DNA of 40,951 nucleotides from an uncultured Prevotella sp. GTDB lineage: Bacteria; Bacteroidota; Bacteroidia; Bacteroidales; Bacteroidaceae. This document shows, in pieces, positions 21,446 to 30,597 of this stretch. Positions within the stretch are counted from its first letter, which is position 1. Each line of letters begins with the position of its first letter. The position numbers and the translations under genes were made by a program. The stretch lies in NCBI GenBank assembly GCA_947164965.1, contig CAMUYR010000032.1, forward strand, positions 1 to 40,951. The letters are read 5' to 3'. The notes under the pieces are model-generated. The model had not been told where the DNA came from, ran no database searches, and saw nothing but the letters and a program-made list of their open reading frames with translations.

Positions 21446-22350
21446 AGTCGGGCCACCAGCGCACCGCTGATGTTATGCCAAACGCTGAAGATGGCACCCG
21501 GAATGGTGGCCATGGGGTAAGCCGCGAAGTGCAGCGTGGCCAGACTACTGGCCAGTCCTGAGTTCTGCATGCCTACCTCGATGGATATGGCGCGCTTCTT
21601 GGGCTCGGTGAGTCGCAACAAGCGGCCTATCAGATAGCCCAGACTCAATCCGCAGATGTTATGAAGCATGACCACAAGGACGATGACGAGTCCGCCCGCC
21701 ATCAACTTGCTAGCATTGGCAGCAATGATAATGGAGACGATTAGGGCGATGGCTATCGACGAGAGGGCTGGCAGATAGTCGACGGCCTTCTGCGTAAACT
21801 GCGGGCAGAGCCACTTGACAATCAGTCCGACGACGATGGGAAGGATGACCACCCAGAGAATGCTCAGCAACATGCCCACCATGTCGACATCGACGCTTTT
21901 GCCGGCCAAGGCCCATGTGAGCAGCGGTGTGAGAAACGGTGCGAGTAGGGTGGAGACACCCGTCATGCCGACAGAGAGTGCCAGATCGCCCTTAGCCAGA
22001 TAGGTTATCACGTTGGACGCTGTGCCGCCAGGACAACAGCCTACCAGCACGACACCCAGCGCCAGTGCCTCGTCGAGTGCAAAGAGCCGTGCTAGGCTCC
22101 ACGCCAGCAGCGGCATGATGGTGAACTGCGCCAGACAGCCGATGATGATATCCTTCGGTCGGCTGAACACAATCTTGAAGTCGTGCAGGTTGAGCGTCAG
22201 TCCCATTCCGAACATGACGACGCCCAGCAGGTAGTTGATGACCGTTGGACGCACCTGTTGAAACACGCTGGGGACGGCTAGTGCCAGCAGTGCCGCCGCT
22301 AATACGAGCACCCCCATGTATTCTGATATGTAATGACAAAGTTTCTTCAT
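21424..22350 (-). CDS. Bile acid:sodium symporter (BASS) family transporter
   Basis: The start is ATG 22350 (MKKLCHYISEYMG), preceded by a TATCTTTG box; the frame is open a further 11 codons. The 308-residue protein has about ten membrane helices. It shows LLGVVMFGMGLTLNLHDF and the conserved GCCPGGTASNVITYLAKGDL segment, which forms a sodium-site crossover, and a late VGMQNSGLASSLATLHF. Bacterial members carry bile acids, pantoate or other organic anions; the substrate is undetermined. Confidence 0.92.
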   Translation of the reverse strand: MKKLCHYISEYMGVLVLAAALLALAVPSVFQQVRPTVINYLLGVVMFGMGLTLNLHDFKIVFSRPKDIIIGCLAQFTIMPLLAWSLARLFALDEALALGVVLVGCCPGGTASNVITYLAKGDLALSVGMTGVSTLLAPFLTPLLTWALAGKSVDVDMVGMLLSILWVVILPIVVGLIVKWLCPQFTQKAVDYLPALSSIAIALIVSIIIAANASKLMAGGLVIVLVVMLHNICGLSLGYLIGRLLRLTEPKKRAISIEVGMQNSGLASSLATLHFAAYPMATIPGAIFSVWHNISGALVARLYTKSSS

Positions 22351-22370
22351 CTTTGCTGTTATTTTGGCTG

Positions 22371-22378
22371 CAAAGATA
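22371..22378 (-). promoter_or_regulatory. -7 box (TATCTTTG) of the BASS transporter gene
   Basis: Minus-strand TATCTTTG lies 20 nt before ATG 22350. The -33 element is not clear. Confidence 0.6.
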
Positions 22379-22497
22379 GTCAATTATTATCGAAACAGAC
22401 GTTCGACGGGGTGTGAAAAATAATTAATAATGGCATTTGTATCGCAAAAAGATGTTTTTTTGACTCCAAAGAATCATTCTTTCTATAATTATTCTAT

Positions 22498-22505
22498 TAC
22501 TTTTG
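22498..22505 (+). promoter_or_regulatory. -7 box (TACTTTTG) of the RND efflux operon
   Basis: TACTTTTG fits TAnnTTTG and lies 26 nt before ATG 22532. There is no TTTG at the -33 position, so an activator may be needed. That is inference. Confidence 0.55.
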
Positions 22506-22531
22506 TGCTTTAAAATAATATAATAAGGTAT

Positions 22532-23551
22532 ATGAGAAAATATGTTTTTCTACTGCTCGGCGTGATGGCTGTGTGCAGTTGCAGTGAGAATAGCAAGAAG
22601 GAGCAGAAGGCTCCCGTAAGAGTGAAGACGCAGTCGGTATCGCCCGCTTTTGCTGACGGTTCGCAGACATACGTAGGTATTATAGAGGAGCGCGAGGCTA
22701 CGGCTGTCAGCTTTACGGGCATGGGCGTAGTGAAGCGCGTGCTGGTGAATGAAGGGCAGGCCGTCGGTCGCGGTCAGTTGCTGGCCGAGATGGACGATAC
22801 GCAGGCCCGCAACCTGCTCACCGGTGCCGAAGCGCAGATGACGCAAGCCAACGATGCCCTGCAGCGCTACCAGCTGTTGCACGACAACGGCTCGCTGCCT
22901 GAGGTGCAGTGGGTAGAGATACAGAGCAAGGTGGCCCAGGCCAAGTCGCAGTACGAGGTGGCTAAGAAGAACCTCAGCGACTGTCGGCTTGTGGCTCCCG
23001 TCAGCGGTATCGTCGGCAAGAAACTGGTTGGTGCCGGCGAGACCGCCATGCCGTCGCAAGCCGTCGTCACCATCTTCGACGTGAGCAGCGTTAAGGTGAA
23101 GGTGGCTGTGCCCGAGGGCGACATTAGTGCCATTCACGCCTCTACGCCTTCGAGCATCAGTGTGGAGGCTGTCGACGCTATGGTGCAGGGTGGCAAGATA
23201 GAAAAAGGTATCGAGGCCGATGCGCTGACGCACACCTACGACGTGAGAATCAATGTGCCCAATGGCGACCGCAAGTTGTTGCCGGGCATGGTGGCCAGTG
23301 TACGCTTCAAGCAGGAAGGCTCGCATAGCATTGCCGCCAAGTCGTTGCCAGTGACCGCTGTGCAGAAGTCAGCCGACGGCTCGTTGTTTGTGTGGACCGT
23401 CGCCAGCGACAGCACGGCACGTCGTGCGAAGGTCTGCATTGGTGCCGTGTCGGGCAATAACGTCGCTATCACCGACGGCTTGGACATGGGGCAGCGTGTG
23501 GTGACAGAGGGTTATCAGAAATTGAGTGAAGGAACGAAAGTCATCTTTTAA
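22532..23551 (+). CDS. RND efflux periplasmic adaptor lipoprotein
   Basis: The 339-residue protein has a lipoprotein signal (MRKYVFLLLGVMAVCSCSEN, likely Cys17). Membrane fusion protein domains follow in order: a barrel strand (QTYVGIIEEREATAVSFTGM), lipoyl half (VKRVLVNEGQAVGRGQLLAE), alpha-hairpin (about residues 90-145), second lipoyl half (LVAPVSGIVGKKLVGAGET), and beta-barrel and membrane-proximal domains to TEGYQKLSEGTKVIF. It links the inner membrane pump to the outer membrane channel. It is first in the three-gene operon, 30 nt before the pump gene. Confidence 0.95.
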   Translation: MRKYVFLLLGVMAVCSCSENSKKEQKAPVRVKTQSVSPAFADGSQTYVGIIEEREATAVSFTGMGVVKRVLVNEGQAVGRGQLLAEMDDTQARNLLTGAEAQMTQANDALQRYQLLHDNGSLPEVQWVEIQSKVAQAKSQYEVAKKNLSDCRLVAPVSGIVGKKLVGAGETAMPSQAVVTIFDVSSVKVKVAVPEGDISAIHASTPSSISVEAVDAMVQGGKIEKGIEADALTHTYDVRINVPNGDRKLLPGMVASVRFKQEGSHSIAAKSLPVTAVQKSADGSLFVWTVASDSTARRAKVCIGAVSGNNVAITDGLDMGQRVVTEGYQKLSEGTKVIF

Positions 23552-23581
23552 TTAAGAGTTAAGAATTAGGAGTTAGAAAAG

Positions 23582-26500
23582 ATGAAAGAAAAGATGTCAT
23601 GGCTTCGTTGGCCATTAGATTACTACTCGATATCGCTGCTCATCATCGGCATTCTGTTTGTAATGGGAATCTACGGCATGTACGTCATGCCGAAAGACGA
23701 ATTTCCGCATGCCACTATCCGTCAGGGTGTGGTTGTGGCCGTCTATCCCGGTGCCACTAGTGAGGAGATAGAAGAGCAGGTGGCTCGTCCGCTGGAGCGC
23801 TATCTCTTTACATTTGGCGAGGTGAAGCGTGCGAAGACCACCACTACGTCGCAGAACGACATGTGTATCGCGATGGTCGAACTGAACGACAACGTGAACA
23901 ACAAGGACGAGGTGTGGTCGAAAATCAAACACGGACTGAACAGTTTTAAGTCGCAGCTGCCGTCGGGCGTTCTGGCCATCGTGGTGAACGACGACTTCGG
24001 CAACACATCGGCCTTGCTCATCGCCATTGAGAGCGGACAGCGCAGCTATCGTGAACTGAAGGACTATAGCGACCGGCTTAGTGACCGCCTGCGACATATC
24101 CCGTCGGTCGCTAACGTTAAAATGTTTGGCGAGCAGAATGAGCAGATATCGCTCTATGTAGACCGCCAGCGGCTACAGGCCTACGGCATCGGACAACAGA
24201 TGCTTTTTTCACGACTGCAGGCTCAGGGCATCACCACCATGAGTGGCAGCATCAGTGACGAAGACCAGCAGGTGCCCATTCACGTGGAGGCAACGGAAAA
24301 CAGCGTCGAGGAAATAGCCAATCAGATTATCTTCTCTGACCCTGTGACTGGTAAGGTTGCGCGTGTTCGTGACGTAGCGCGTGTGGTTCGGGAGTATGAC
24401 AGCAACAACAGTCGTATCGAACAAGACGGACACCCCTGTCTGCTGCTCTCGATGGAGATGACGCCCGGCAATAATGTGGTGCAATATGGTGAGGAGGTAG
24501 ATGCTGTACTCGACGAGTTTCGCAAGAGCGAACTGCCCGAGGATGTCACAATCACCCGCATAGCCGACAAACCCAAAGTTGTAGGACTGAGTGTCAGCTC
24601 GTTTCTGCGCGACCTGCTCATCTCGATGGCTATCATCATCCTCGTGATGATGGTGCTCTTCCCACTGCGCTCGGCTATCGTGGCTGCCATTACCATTCCG
24701 CTGAGCACTTTCGTCTCAGTGGCAATCATGTACATGGCTGGTATCGAACTGAACATCGTGACCTTGGCAGCGCTTATCGTAGTGTTGGGAATGATTGTTG
24801 ATAATGCCATTGTGGTCATCGACGGTTATCTGGAATATTTGGGTAAGGGATTGGAACCCAAGGAGGCGGCTATCGAGAGTGCCCGCCAGTATTTCATGCC
24901 GATGATGCTGGCCACCATCTGCATTTGCGCCATTTTCTATCCCTTCCTGATCACGATGAAAGGCATGTTTCTCGATGCCCTTCAGGACTTTCCCTGGACC
25001 ATCACTATCAATCTGATGGTATCGCTCGTGCTGGCCGTCACCGTCATTCCATATCTGGAGACGCGCATTATCCGGCCTGATAAGGTGAAAACAGACGGCA
25101 ACGCCATTACCAAGTGGGTGCAGAAAACCTACGATAGCACGCTCGACAAGACTTTCCGCCATCCATGGATGACCATGCTCATTGGCCTAGGTCTCATCCT
25201 GCTGTCACTGCTTATCGTTCCGACGCTGAAGATACGTCTCTTCCCGTTTGCCGACCGCGACCAAATGGCCATCGAGATATTCCTGCCAGACGGTAAGGGA
25301 CTGAAGGAAACGGAGACCGTGGCTGACTCGGTCTATCGGGCGTTGCGTCCCGACGAGCGTATCACGGGCATCACAAGCTTCATCGGCTGTTCGTCGCCTC
25401 GATTCATGGATGCCTACGCCCCGCAGATGGCCGGCAGAAACTATGCGCAGTTTATCGTCAACACCACGTCGGACAAGGCGACGCTCGACCTTTTGGCTGA
25501 GTATCAGCCCCGTCTGAGCGAGGCGTTCCCAACGGCTTATGTTAAGTTTAAGCGACTCGATTACTTGTCGGTGCCTGAGTTGGAGTATCGGTTCTATGGC
25601 GAAAATCTCGACTCGCTGCATGTGGTAGCCGAAAGGCTGATGGAGCGAATGCGGCAAATGCCTGAACTGGAGTGGGTACACACCGATTTCCTCCAGCCTT
25701 ATCCGATTATTAACGTCGAGCTCGACCCTGTAGCCTCCGCACAGCTTGGTATCACGCGCACAACAGCCGCCTTGGCATTGAGCGCAACGTCGACCGATTT
25801 GCGCGTAGGGCAGTTGTGGGAGGGTCATGACGAGCTACCCATCGTGGTGAAGGATAATACCGACATGACTTACAGCGACATTCAGAACCTTGGCATCGCC
25901 ACGCCTGTCAGCATCCTGTCGGGTGGCGTCAACACCACAAATTCTACTGTACCATTGCGCCAGGTGGCCAGCGTCAATCCTAAGTGGACGGAGAGTCGCA
26001 TCATGCACCGAGCCGGCGAACGTTGCATCACCGTTACGGCGCAGTTTGCACAGGGCGTGTTTACTAGTCCTGTTGAACAGCGCATCGCCAAAATCATGCA
26101 AGAGGAAATCGAGCTGCCTCAGGGTGTGCGCTGTGAGGTAGGCGGCGAGATAGAATACGGTGACGAGGCGTTGCCTCAGATTTTCGGCGGCATCACCATC
26201 GCCATGATTATCGTATTCTTCTTCCTGTTGTTCAACTTCAAGAAATACGGCATCACGCTTGTCTGCATGGTTGCGCTCGGCCTGATGATTCCAGGCGCTC
26301 TGATCGGTCTTGGTTTGATGAACCGTGCCTTGGGCCTGACCTCCATTTTCGGACTGATCACACTGATGGGAATGATTATGCGTAATGAGATTCTGATTTT
26401 CGAACATGCCAATGACCTGGTGAAGAAATACGTAGAAGCACATGGTGACTGGACGACAGACCGAAAGGCTTACAACGCGGCTGTCCGACAGGCTGCCTAT

Positions 26501-26695
26501 GATGCAGGCAAACGGCGTATGGTTCCCATCTTCCTGACGACAGCCACGACTGCCGTCGGTGTGGTGCCGATGATTATTGCCCAAAGCTCGTTCTGGATGC
26601 CCGTCGGCGTTACCATCTTCGCCGGTGGTATCGGCTCGCTCATCCTCGTGGTCACCATGCTTCCCGTTATTTATTGGAAGGTAAATCTCAAATAA
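23582..26695 (+). CDS. RND efflux pump permease (AcrB/HAE-like)
   Basis: The 1037-residue protein has the RND architecture: TM1 at about residues 14-33, a large periplasmic loop (MPKDEFPHATIRQGVVVAVY at its start), TM2-6, a second loop, and TM8-12. In TM4 the proton-relay position reads VLGMIVDNAIVVIDG, so Asp407 is kept but Asn408 replaces the second Asp of AcrB. In TM10, MIMRNEILIFEHA has Arg934 where AcrB has Lys940. It should export lipophilic compounds by proton antiport together with the adaptor and channel. The substrate is unknown. Confidence 0.95.
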   Translation: MKEKMSWLRWPLDYYSISLLIIGILFVMGIYGMYVMPKDEFPHATIRQGVVVAVYPGATSEEIEEQVARPLERYLFTFGEVKRAKTTTTSQNDMCIAMVELNDNVNNKDEVWSKIKHGLNSFKSQLPSGVLAIVVNDDFGNTSALLIAIESGQRSYRELKDYSDRLSDRLRHIPSVANVKMFGEQNEQISLYVDRQRLQAYGIGQQMLFSRLQAQGITTMSGSISDEDQQVPIHVEATENSVEEIANQIIFSDPVTGKVARVRDVARVVREYDSNNSRIEQDGHPCLLLSMEMTPGNNVVQYGEEVDAVLDEFRKSELPEDVTITRIADKPKVVGLSVSSFLRDLLISMAIIILVMMVLFPLRSAIVAAITIPLSTFVSVAIMYMAGIELNIVTLAALIVVLGMIVDNAIVVIDGYLEYLGKGLEPKEAAIESARQYFMPMMLATICICAIFYPFLITMKGMFLDALQDFPWTITINLMVSLVLAVTVIPYLETRIIRPDKVKTDGNAITKWVQKTYDSTLDKTFRHPWMTMLIGLGLILLSLLIVPTLKIRLFPFADRDQMAIEIFLPDGKGLKETETVADSVYRALRPDERITGITSFIGCSSPRFMDAYAPQMAGRNYAQFIVNTTSDKATLDLLAEYQPRLSEAFPTAYVKFKRLDYLSVPELEYRFYGENLDSLHVVAERLMERMRQMPELEWVHTDFLQPYPIINVELDPVASAQLGITRTTAALALSATSTDLRVGQLWEGHDELPIVVKDNTDMTYSDIQNLGIATPVSILSGGVNTTNSTVPLRQVASVNPKWTESRIMHRAGERCITVTAQFAQGVFTSPVEQRIAKIMQEEIELPQGVRCEVGGEIEYGDEALPQIFGGITIAMIIVFFFLLFNFKKYGITLVCMVALGLMIPGALIGLGLMNRALGLTSIFGLITLMGMIMRNEILIFEHANDLVKKYVEAHGDWTTDRKAYNAAVRQAAYDAGKRRMVPIFLTTATTAVGVVPMIIAQSSFWMPVGVTIFAGGIGSLILVVTMLPVIYWKVNLK

Positions 26696-26704
26696 GAAAA
26701 CGAT

Positions 26705-28036
26705 ATGAAAAAGATAACAATTCTCCTCATCTGCTCTGTATGCTGTGATATTGTCGCAGCCCAAACCTACACCCTCCAGCAGTTGAAGGATTCTGCCCTG
26801 CAGAACAACATCGCCATCCGCTCGGCTCGCCACGGCATAGCCGCTGCCGCTGAGCAACGCAAGGAGGCTTTTACGAAGTATTTCCCTAGTATCAGCGGAA
26901 CAGGATTGTGGTTTAATGCCAATAAGGGGATGGCGCAGACCTCCATTACGCCCTCTGAGCTCGTTCCTCAGTCGCTGGGGACGGCCTTGGCCTCGTCGTT
27001 CCCTGCATCCGTTCTGGCCGACCTGGCTAATCCCATCACTGTTTCGATGATGAAGAATGGTACCATTGCTGGCATCACCGCCGTGCAACCCGTTTTCGTA
27101 GGTGGGCAGATCATCAATGGTAATAAATTGGCAAAGGTCGGTGAAGAAGCAAACCGGCTACAATTGCAACTGGCTGAAAACGATGTGGAAAAGCAGACGG
27201 AGCAATACTACTGGCAACTCGTCTCACTGCAAGAGAAAATGAAGACGCTGGCTGCCGTCGAAGCGCTGCTTGCCGATATTTATAAAGATGTGGATGTCGC
27301 TGTGCGTGCCGGTGTGGCCATGCGTAATGACCAGTTGCAGGTGAAGTTACGGCAAAACGACATTGAGAGTCAGAAACTGAAGGTTCAGAACGGTATAGAC
27401 ATTGTCCGGCTGCTGATGGCGCAATACTGCGGCCTGCACAGTACATCTTTCAGTGTCGGGACTATTACTTACGACGATTCGACGGCACCTGTCGCCCTGA
27501 CGTCAACGGTCAACAGCCTGCCCGAATATCAGTTGCTGGAGAAACAGGTTGAGGCGGCCACACTTCAGAAGCGGCTTGCTGTCGGTCAGAACCTGCCTTC
27601 TGTAGCCGTTGGCGCTGGTTACAACTATCACAACCTCTTGGATAACAATCATACTTTCGGTATGATTTTCGCCACGGTGAGCGTACCAATCAGCGACTGG
27701 TGGGGTGGTTCGCATGCCATCAAACGTCGGAAAATAGAGCAGCAAAAGGCTATCGATCAGCTGAACGATAATACCCAGAAGCTGGAAATCCGAATGCAGA
27801 AGGCTTACAACGATTTTGTTGAGTCGCACCAGCAGCTGCAGATAGCCCAGCGGAGCATTGAACAGGCTGAGGAGAATTTGCGCCTGAATCGTGACTACTA
27901 TCGTGCGGGAACTTCCAAGATGTCCGACCTGTTGGAAGCCCAGCTGCTTTATCAGCAAGCACTTGATCGTCGGACTGATGCTTATGCGGAATTCCAGAAT
28001 AAACTGTTGGAATACAAACAGGCTACAGGTCATTAA
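26705..28036 (+). CDS. TolC-family outer membrane efflux channel
   Basis: Residues 1-20 are a signal peptide (ending IVAAQ). The 443-residue protein has the two outer membrane efflux protein repeats: TYTLQQLKDSALQNNIAIRS in the first helix pair, a long coiled-coil rich stretch around residues 145-220, and LAVGQNLPSVAVGAGYNYHN in the second repeat, ending with YYRAGTSKMSDLLEAQLLYQ. It completes the tripartite pump, 9 nt after the permease gene. Confidence 0.95.
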   Translation: MKKITILLICSVCCDIVAAQTYTLQQLKDSALQNNIAIRSARHGIAAAAEQRKEAFTKYFPSISGTGLWFNANKGMAQTSITPSELVPQSLGTALASSFPASVLADLANPITVSMMKNGTIAGITAVQPVFVGGQIINGNKLAKVGEEANRLQLQLAENDVEKQTEQYYWQLVSLQEKMKTLAAVEALLADIYKDVDVAVRAGVAMRNDQLQVKLRQNDIESQKLKVQNGIDIVRLLMAQYCGLHSTSFSVGTITYDDSTAPVALTSTVNSLPEYQLLEKQVEAATLQKRLAVGQNLPSVAVGAGYNYHNLLDNNHTFGMIFATVSVPISDWWGGSHAIKRRKIEQQKAIDQLNDNTQKLEIRMQKAYNDFVESHQQLQIAQRSIEQAEENLRLNRDYYRAGTSKMSDLLEAQLLYQQALDRRTDAYAEFQNKLLEYKQATGH

Positions 28037-28078
28037 ATGCTGATTCTCCCCGGAAAAAGGTAAAAAACCGGCGAATGG

Positions 28079-28110
28079 TTTGGAAATATGGAAGTTATTT
28101 CGTATTTTTG
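28079..28110 (+). promoter_or_regulatory. Promoter of the propeller regulator gene
   Basis: TTTG (28079-28082) and TATTTTTG (28103-28110) are 20 bp apart, a full consensus. The ATG follows at 28144. Confidence 0.8.
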
Positions 28111-28143
28111 CATCCGTAAACGTCTAGGCCAAAAACCTGACTG

Positions 28144-30597
28144 ATGAAGAATCTGAGACTAAAGATATTCTGCCTGTTAATCGTGGGCTTGCTGTCAGGC
28201 CACGTGAGTGCACTCGAAGATAGTCGTGTGTTCTTCGTTTTTAATGCCTCCGACGGTCTGGCAGACAACAGCGCGCAAACCATCAAATGCACTTATACGG
28301 GACGAATGGTGGTGACGACGATTGGACATGTTAATTTTTACGATGGTGCCACGTTTACGCATATCGACCCTAAGCCCGAAAACGACTATCCGCTACCCAA
28401 ATACACCGGTCATTATCATCTTTATTTCGATAAACATCATCACTTGTGGGTGAAAGACAAGTATAAGACCACCTGCGTAAACCTGATGACAGAGCAGTTT
28501 GTGACGGATGTCGCTAGAGAACTGAAGGAAATGGGTATCAATCAGCAGGTGGACGATCTCTTTGGCGATAATGATAGCTATATGTGGTTTCTGATTGGCA
28601 ATCAACTGGTTAGCACGGATTATGGCAAGAAGATACCTGTTAAGAGCAAAGAAGAGCTACACGATGTCGACGTCCATCATGGCATTGTTTATCTGTTTTA
28701 TGCCAACACCACGGTTTCTGCTTTCGATTTGAAAACAGGTAAACACTTGTATGACGAAACGGCGCTGGAGGGTGATGAACGGGTTAAATTCAGTAGGTCG
28801 TCAGTGCTCTTACCCGACAGCGGTGCGTTCTACCAAATCCGAAATGGTGATAAAGAGGCAATCCTCCTGAAATTCGATACGCAGTCACGGAAGTGGAACG
28901 AAGTGACCCGATCGGCATTCCATCTGAACAACATGGTGATGCACGACCATAAACTTTACATTGCATGCGAATACGGTATCCAGATATATAATCCGCAGAC
29001 GGGTGAACTGAGACATCTCCGTGAACTGAGTCTTGAAGGAAGCCGGCGGCTGCTGACGGATGTCAATACGGTTGCTTTCGACCGTCAAGGTGGACTTTGG
29101 CTGGGAACCGAGCGGCAGGGGCTTCTATATTCACGTCCTTTCCCATCGCCATTTATTACTTATACTTGGGATCAGCCCGAGGCAGGACAATACGCTTTAA
29201 TGCTGGAGAAACTGCCCGCTGTAGCCTCCCCGCCGCAACTGCCCCGACACGTTAACTGCCGTTATACGGACAGCCGAGGCTGGGTGTGGACAGGTCTCTA
29301 CACGGGATTGCAATTAGAAAAGCCTGATGCCAAGGGGAAAACGTATCTGTTCACGCGTCAGGACGGACTGTTGAACGAGATGATCTACAGCGTGATAGAA
29401 GATGATAATCACGATATCTGGGCAGGCACCAGCTATGGTATAACCCATCTCTTTATTCGCAATAACAATGTCTGGCGCATTGAAACTTATCAGGATCAGG
29501 ACAATGTACCCAATGAGTCGTTTGTCAGAGCTCGCGCTATGAAACTAGACGATGGTACAATTGTGATGCAGTCGCTTGACCATATCATTACCTTTAATCC
29601 TTCATATTTTCATGGCGACACCATCGAACATATCAAGTTGTATCCCAAACTGGTGAAACTGACCGTCAATGGTACCGACGTACAGGTGGGAACAAAGATA
29701 GATGACAGGGTGATTTTGGATAAGTCGATTACACGTACTAGAGAGTTTACGGTAGATTACAACCAAAATTCTATTTTGCTCGTGTTCTCTGGCTTGAACT
29801 ATCTGCGCCCCGTTCAGACTTACTACCGATACCGCGTCAAAGGGCTGTTTAACGAATGGCGGACCGCAACCTACGGACAAGCCGACGAAATAGTAGACAA
29901 AAAGGGACTGCTGCACCTGCCGTTGTTGGGACTGCAGCCTGGAAAATATGTCGTGGAATTGCAAGCATCGCTCTCTCCCGACATGTGGCCACAGCGTCCG
30001 TTCGAATGGATTATCTATGTGGAAGAACCCTGGTGGCGAGCAACCATCGTATACATTTTGTTAGGTCTCCTGATATTGACGGTGATTGGCTTGAACTTCC
30101 TGATGATGAACCGTAACACAAAGCTGAGTATTGAACAAGCAGGCGCAGAGCAAGAACTATTGCATAGAATGAAGGTGTTGGCTGAGCGTTGTGTCAGCAT
30201 GTGGAAGGATACCGTGAGACAACAGGTCGACAGCGACGGAGAGCGTTCTGATAGTGAGGATTTCGCTCCTGATTATATCGACATGATGAGCACCTCTGTG
30301 AATTACATCATCCATCATCCCAATGACGGCATCACAATTTCTACATTGTCAGCGCTGACAGGGCTCACAGCTCCGCAATTGTATAAGCTGCTGAGTGAAA
30401 ACAAGGCGATTAATCCTCGCAGACTGATGCTTGGACTACACTTGGAGGAGGCAGCACGCATGCTGAGAGATACCGATAAGTCGATAGAGGAAATAGCCGA
30501 GGAGTGTCGTTTTGTATCGCCGAATTTCTTTATCGCCAGCTTCTTCCACCGCTATCGCCAGACGCCTGACAACTATCGTAATTCAATGGCCCGATAG
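28144..30597 (+). CDS. Membrane-bound propeller / Y_Y_Y / AraC one-component regulator
   Basis: The 817-residue protein has a signal peptide (to about residue 24) and a periplasmic two-component-regulator propeller with repeats such as FDRQGGLWLGTERQGLLYS, YTDSRGWVWTGLYTGLQLEK and IEDDNHDIWAGTSYGITHLF. A Y_Y_Y domain (YRVKGLFNEWRTATYGQ) ends near residue 625. One membrane helix lies at about 632-655, with a short linker after it. A C-terminal AraC helix-turn-helix (about 725-815, TISTLSALTGLTAPQLYKLL and EEIAEECRFVSPNFFIASFF) completes it. Histidine kinase and receiver domains found in hybrid two-component systems are absent. It should sense a periplasmic ligand and bind DNA directly; targets are unknown. 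Confidence 0.9.
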   Translation: MKNLRLKIFCLLIVGLLSGHVSALEDSRVFFVFNASDGLADNSAQTIKCTYTGRMVVTTIGHVNFYDGATFTHIDPKPENDYPLPKYTGHYHLYFDKHHHLWVKDKYKTTCVNLMTEQFVTDVARELKEMGINQQVDDLFGDNDSYMWFLIGNQLVSTDYGKKIPVKSKEELHDVDVHHGIVYLFYANTTVSAFDLKTGKHLYDETALEGDERVKFSRSSVLLPDSGAFYQIRNGDKEAILLKFDTQSRKWNEVTRSAFHLNNMVMHDHKLYIACEYGIQIYNPQTGELRHLRELSLEGSRRLLTDVNTVAFDRQGGLWLGTERQGLLYSRPFPSPFITYTWDQPEAGQYALMLEKLPAVASPPQLPRHVNCRYTDSRGWVWTGLYTGLQLEKPDAKGKTYLFTRQDGLLNEMIYSVIEDDNHDIWAGTSYGITHLFIRNNNVWRIETYQDQDNVPNESFVRARAMKLDDGTIVMQSLDHIITFNPSYFHGDTIEHIKLYPKLVKLTVNGTDVQVGTKIDDRVILDKSITRTREFTVDYNQNSILLVFSGLNYLRPVQTYYRYRVKGLFNEWRTATYGQADEIVDKKGLLHLPLLGLQPGKYVVELQASLSPDMWPQRPFEWIIYVEEPWWRATIVYILLGLLILTVIGLNFLMMNRNTKLSIEQAGAEQELLHRMKVLAERCVSMWKDTVRQQVDSDGERSDSEDFAPDYIDMMSTSVNYIIHHPNDGITISTLSALTGLTAPQLYKLLSENKAINPRRLMLGLHLEEAARMLRDTDKSIEEIAEECRFVSPNFFIASFFHRYRQTPDNYRNSMAR

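Noticed and set aside
23582..26695. Long open frames on the minus strand opposite the RND pump, including one of 417 codons at 25835-27088
   Set aside because: They are antisense to a fully conserved RND permease and TolC channel and show His/Arg-rich, low-complexity products without domains.
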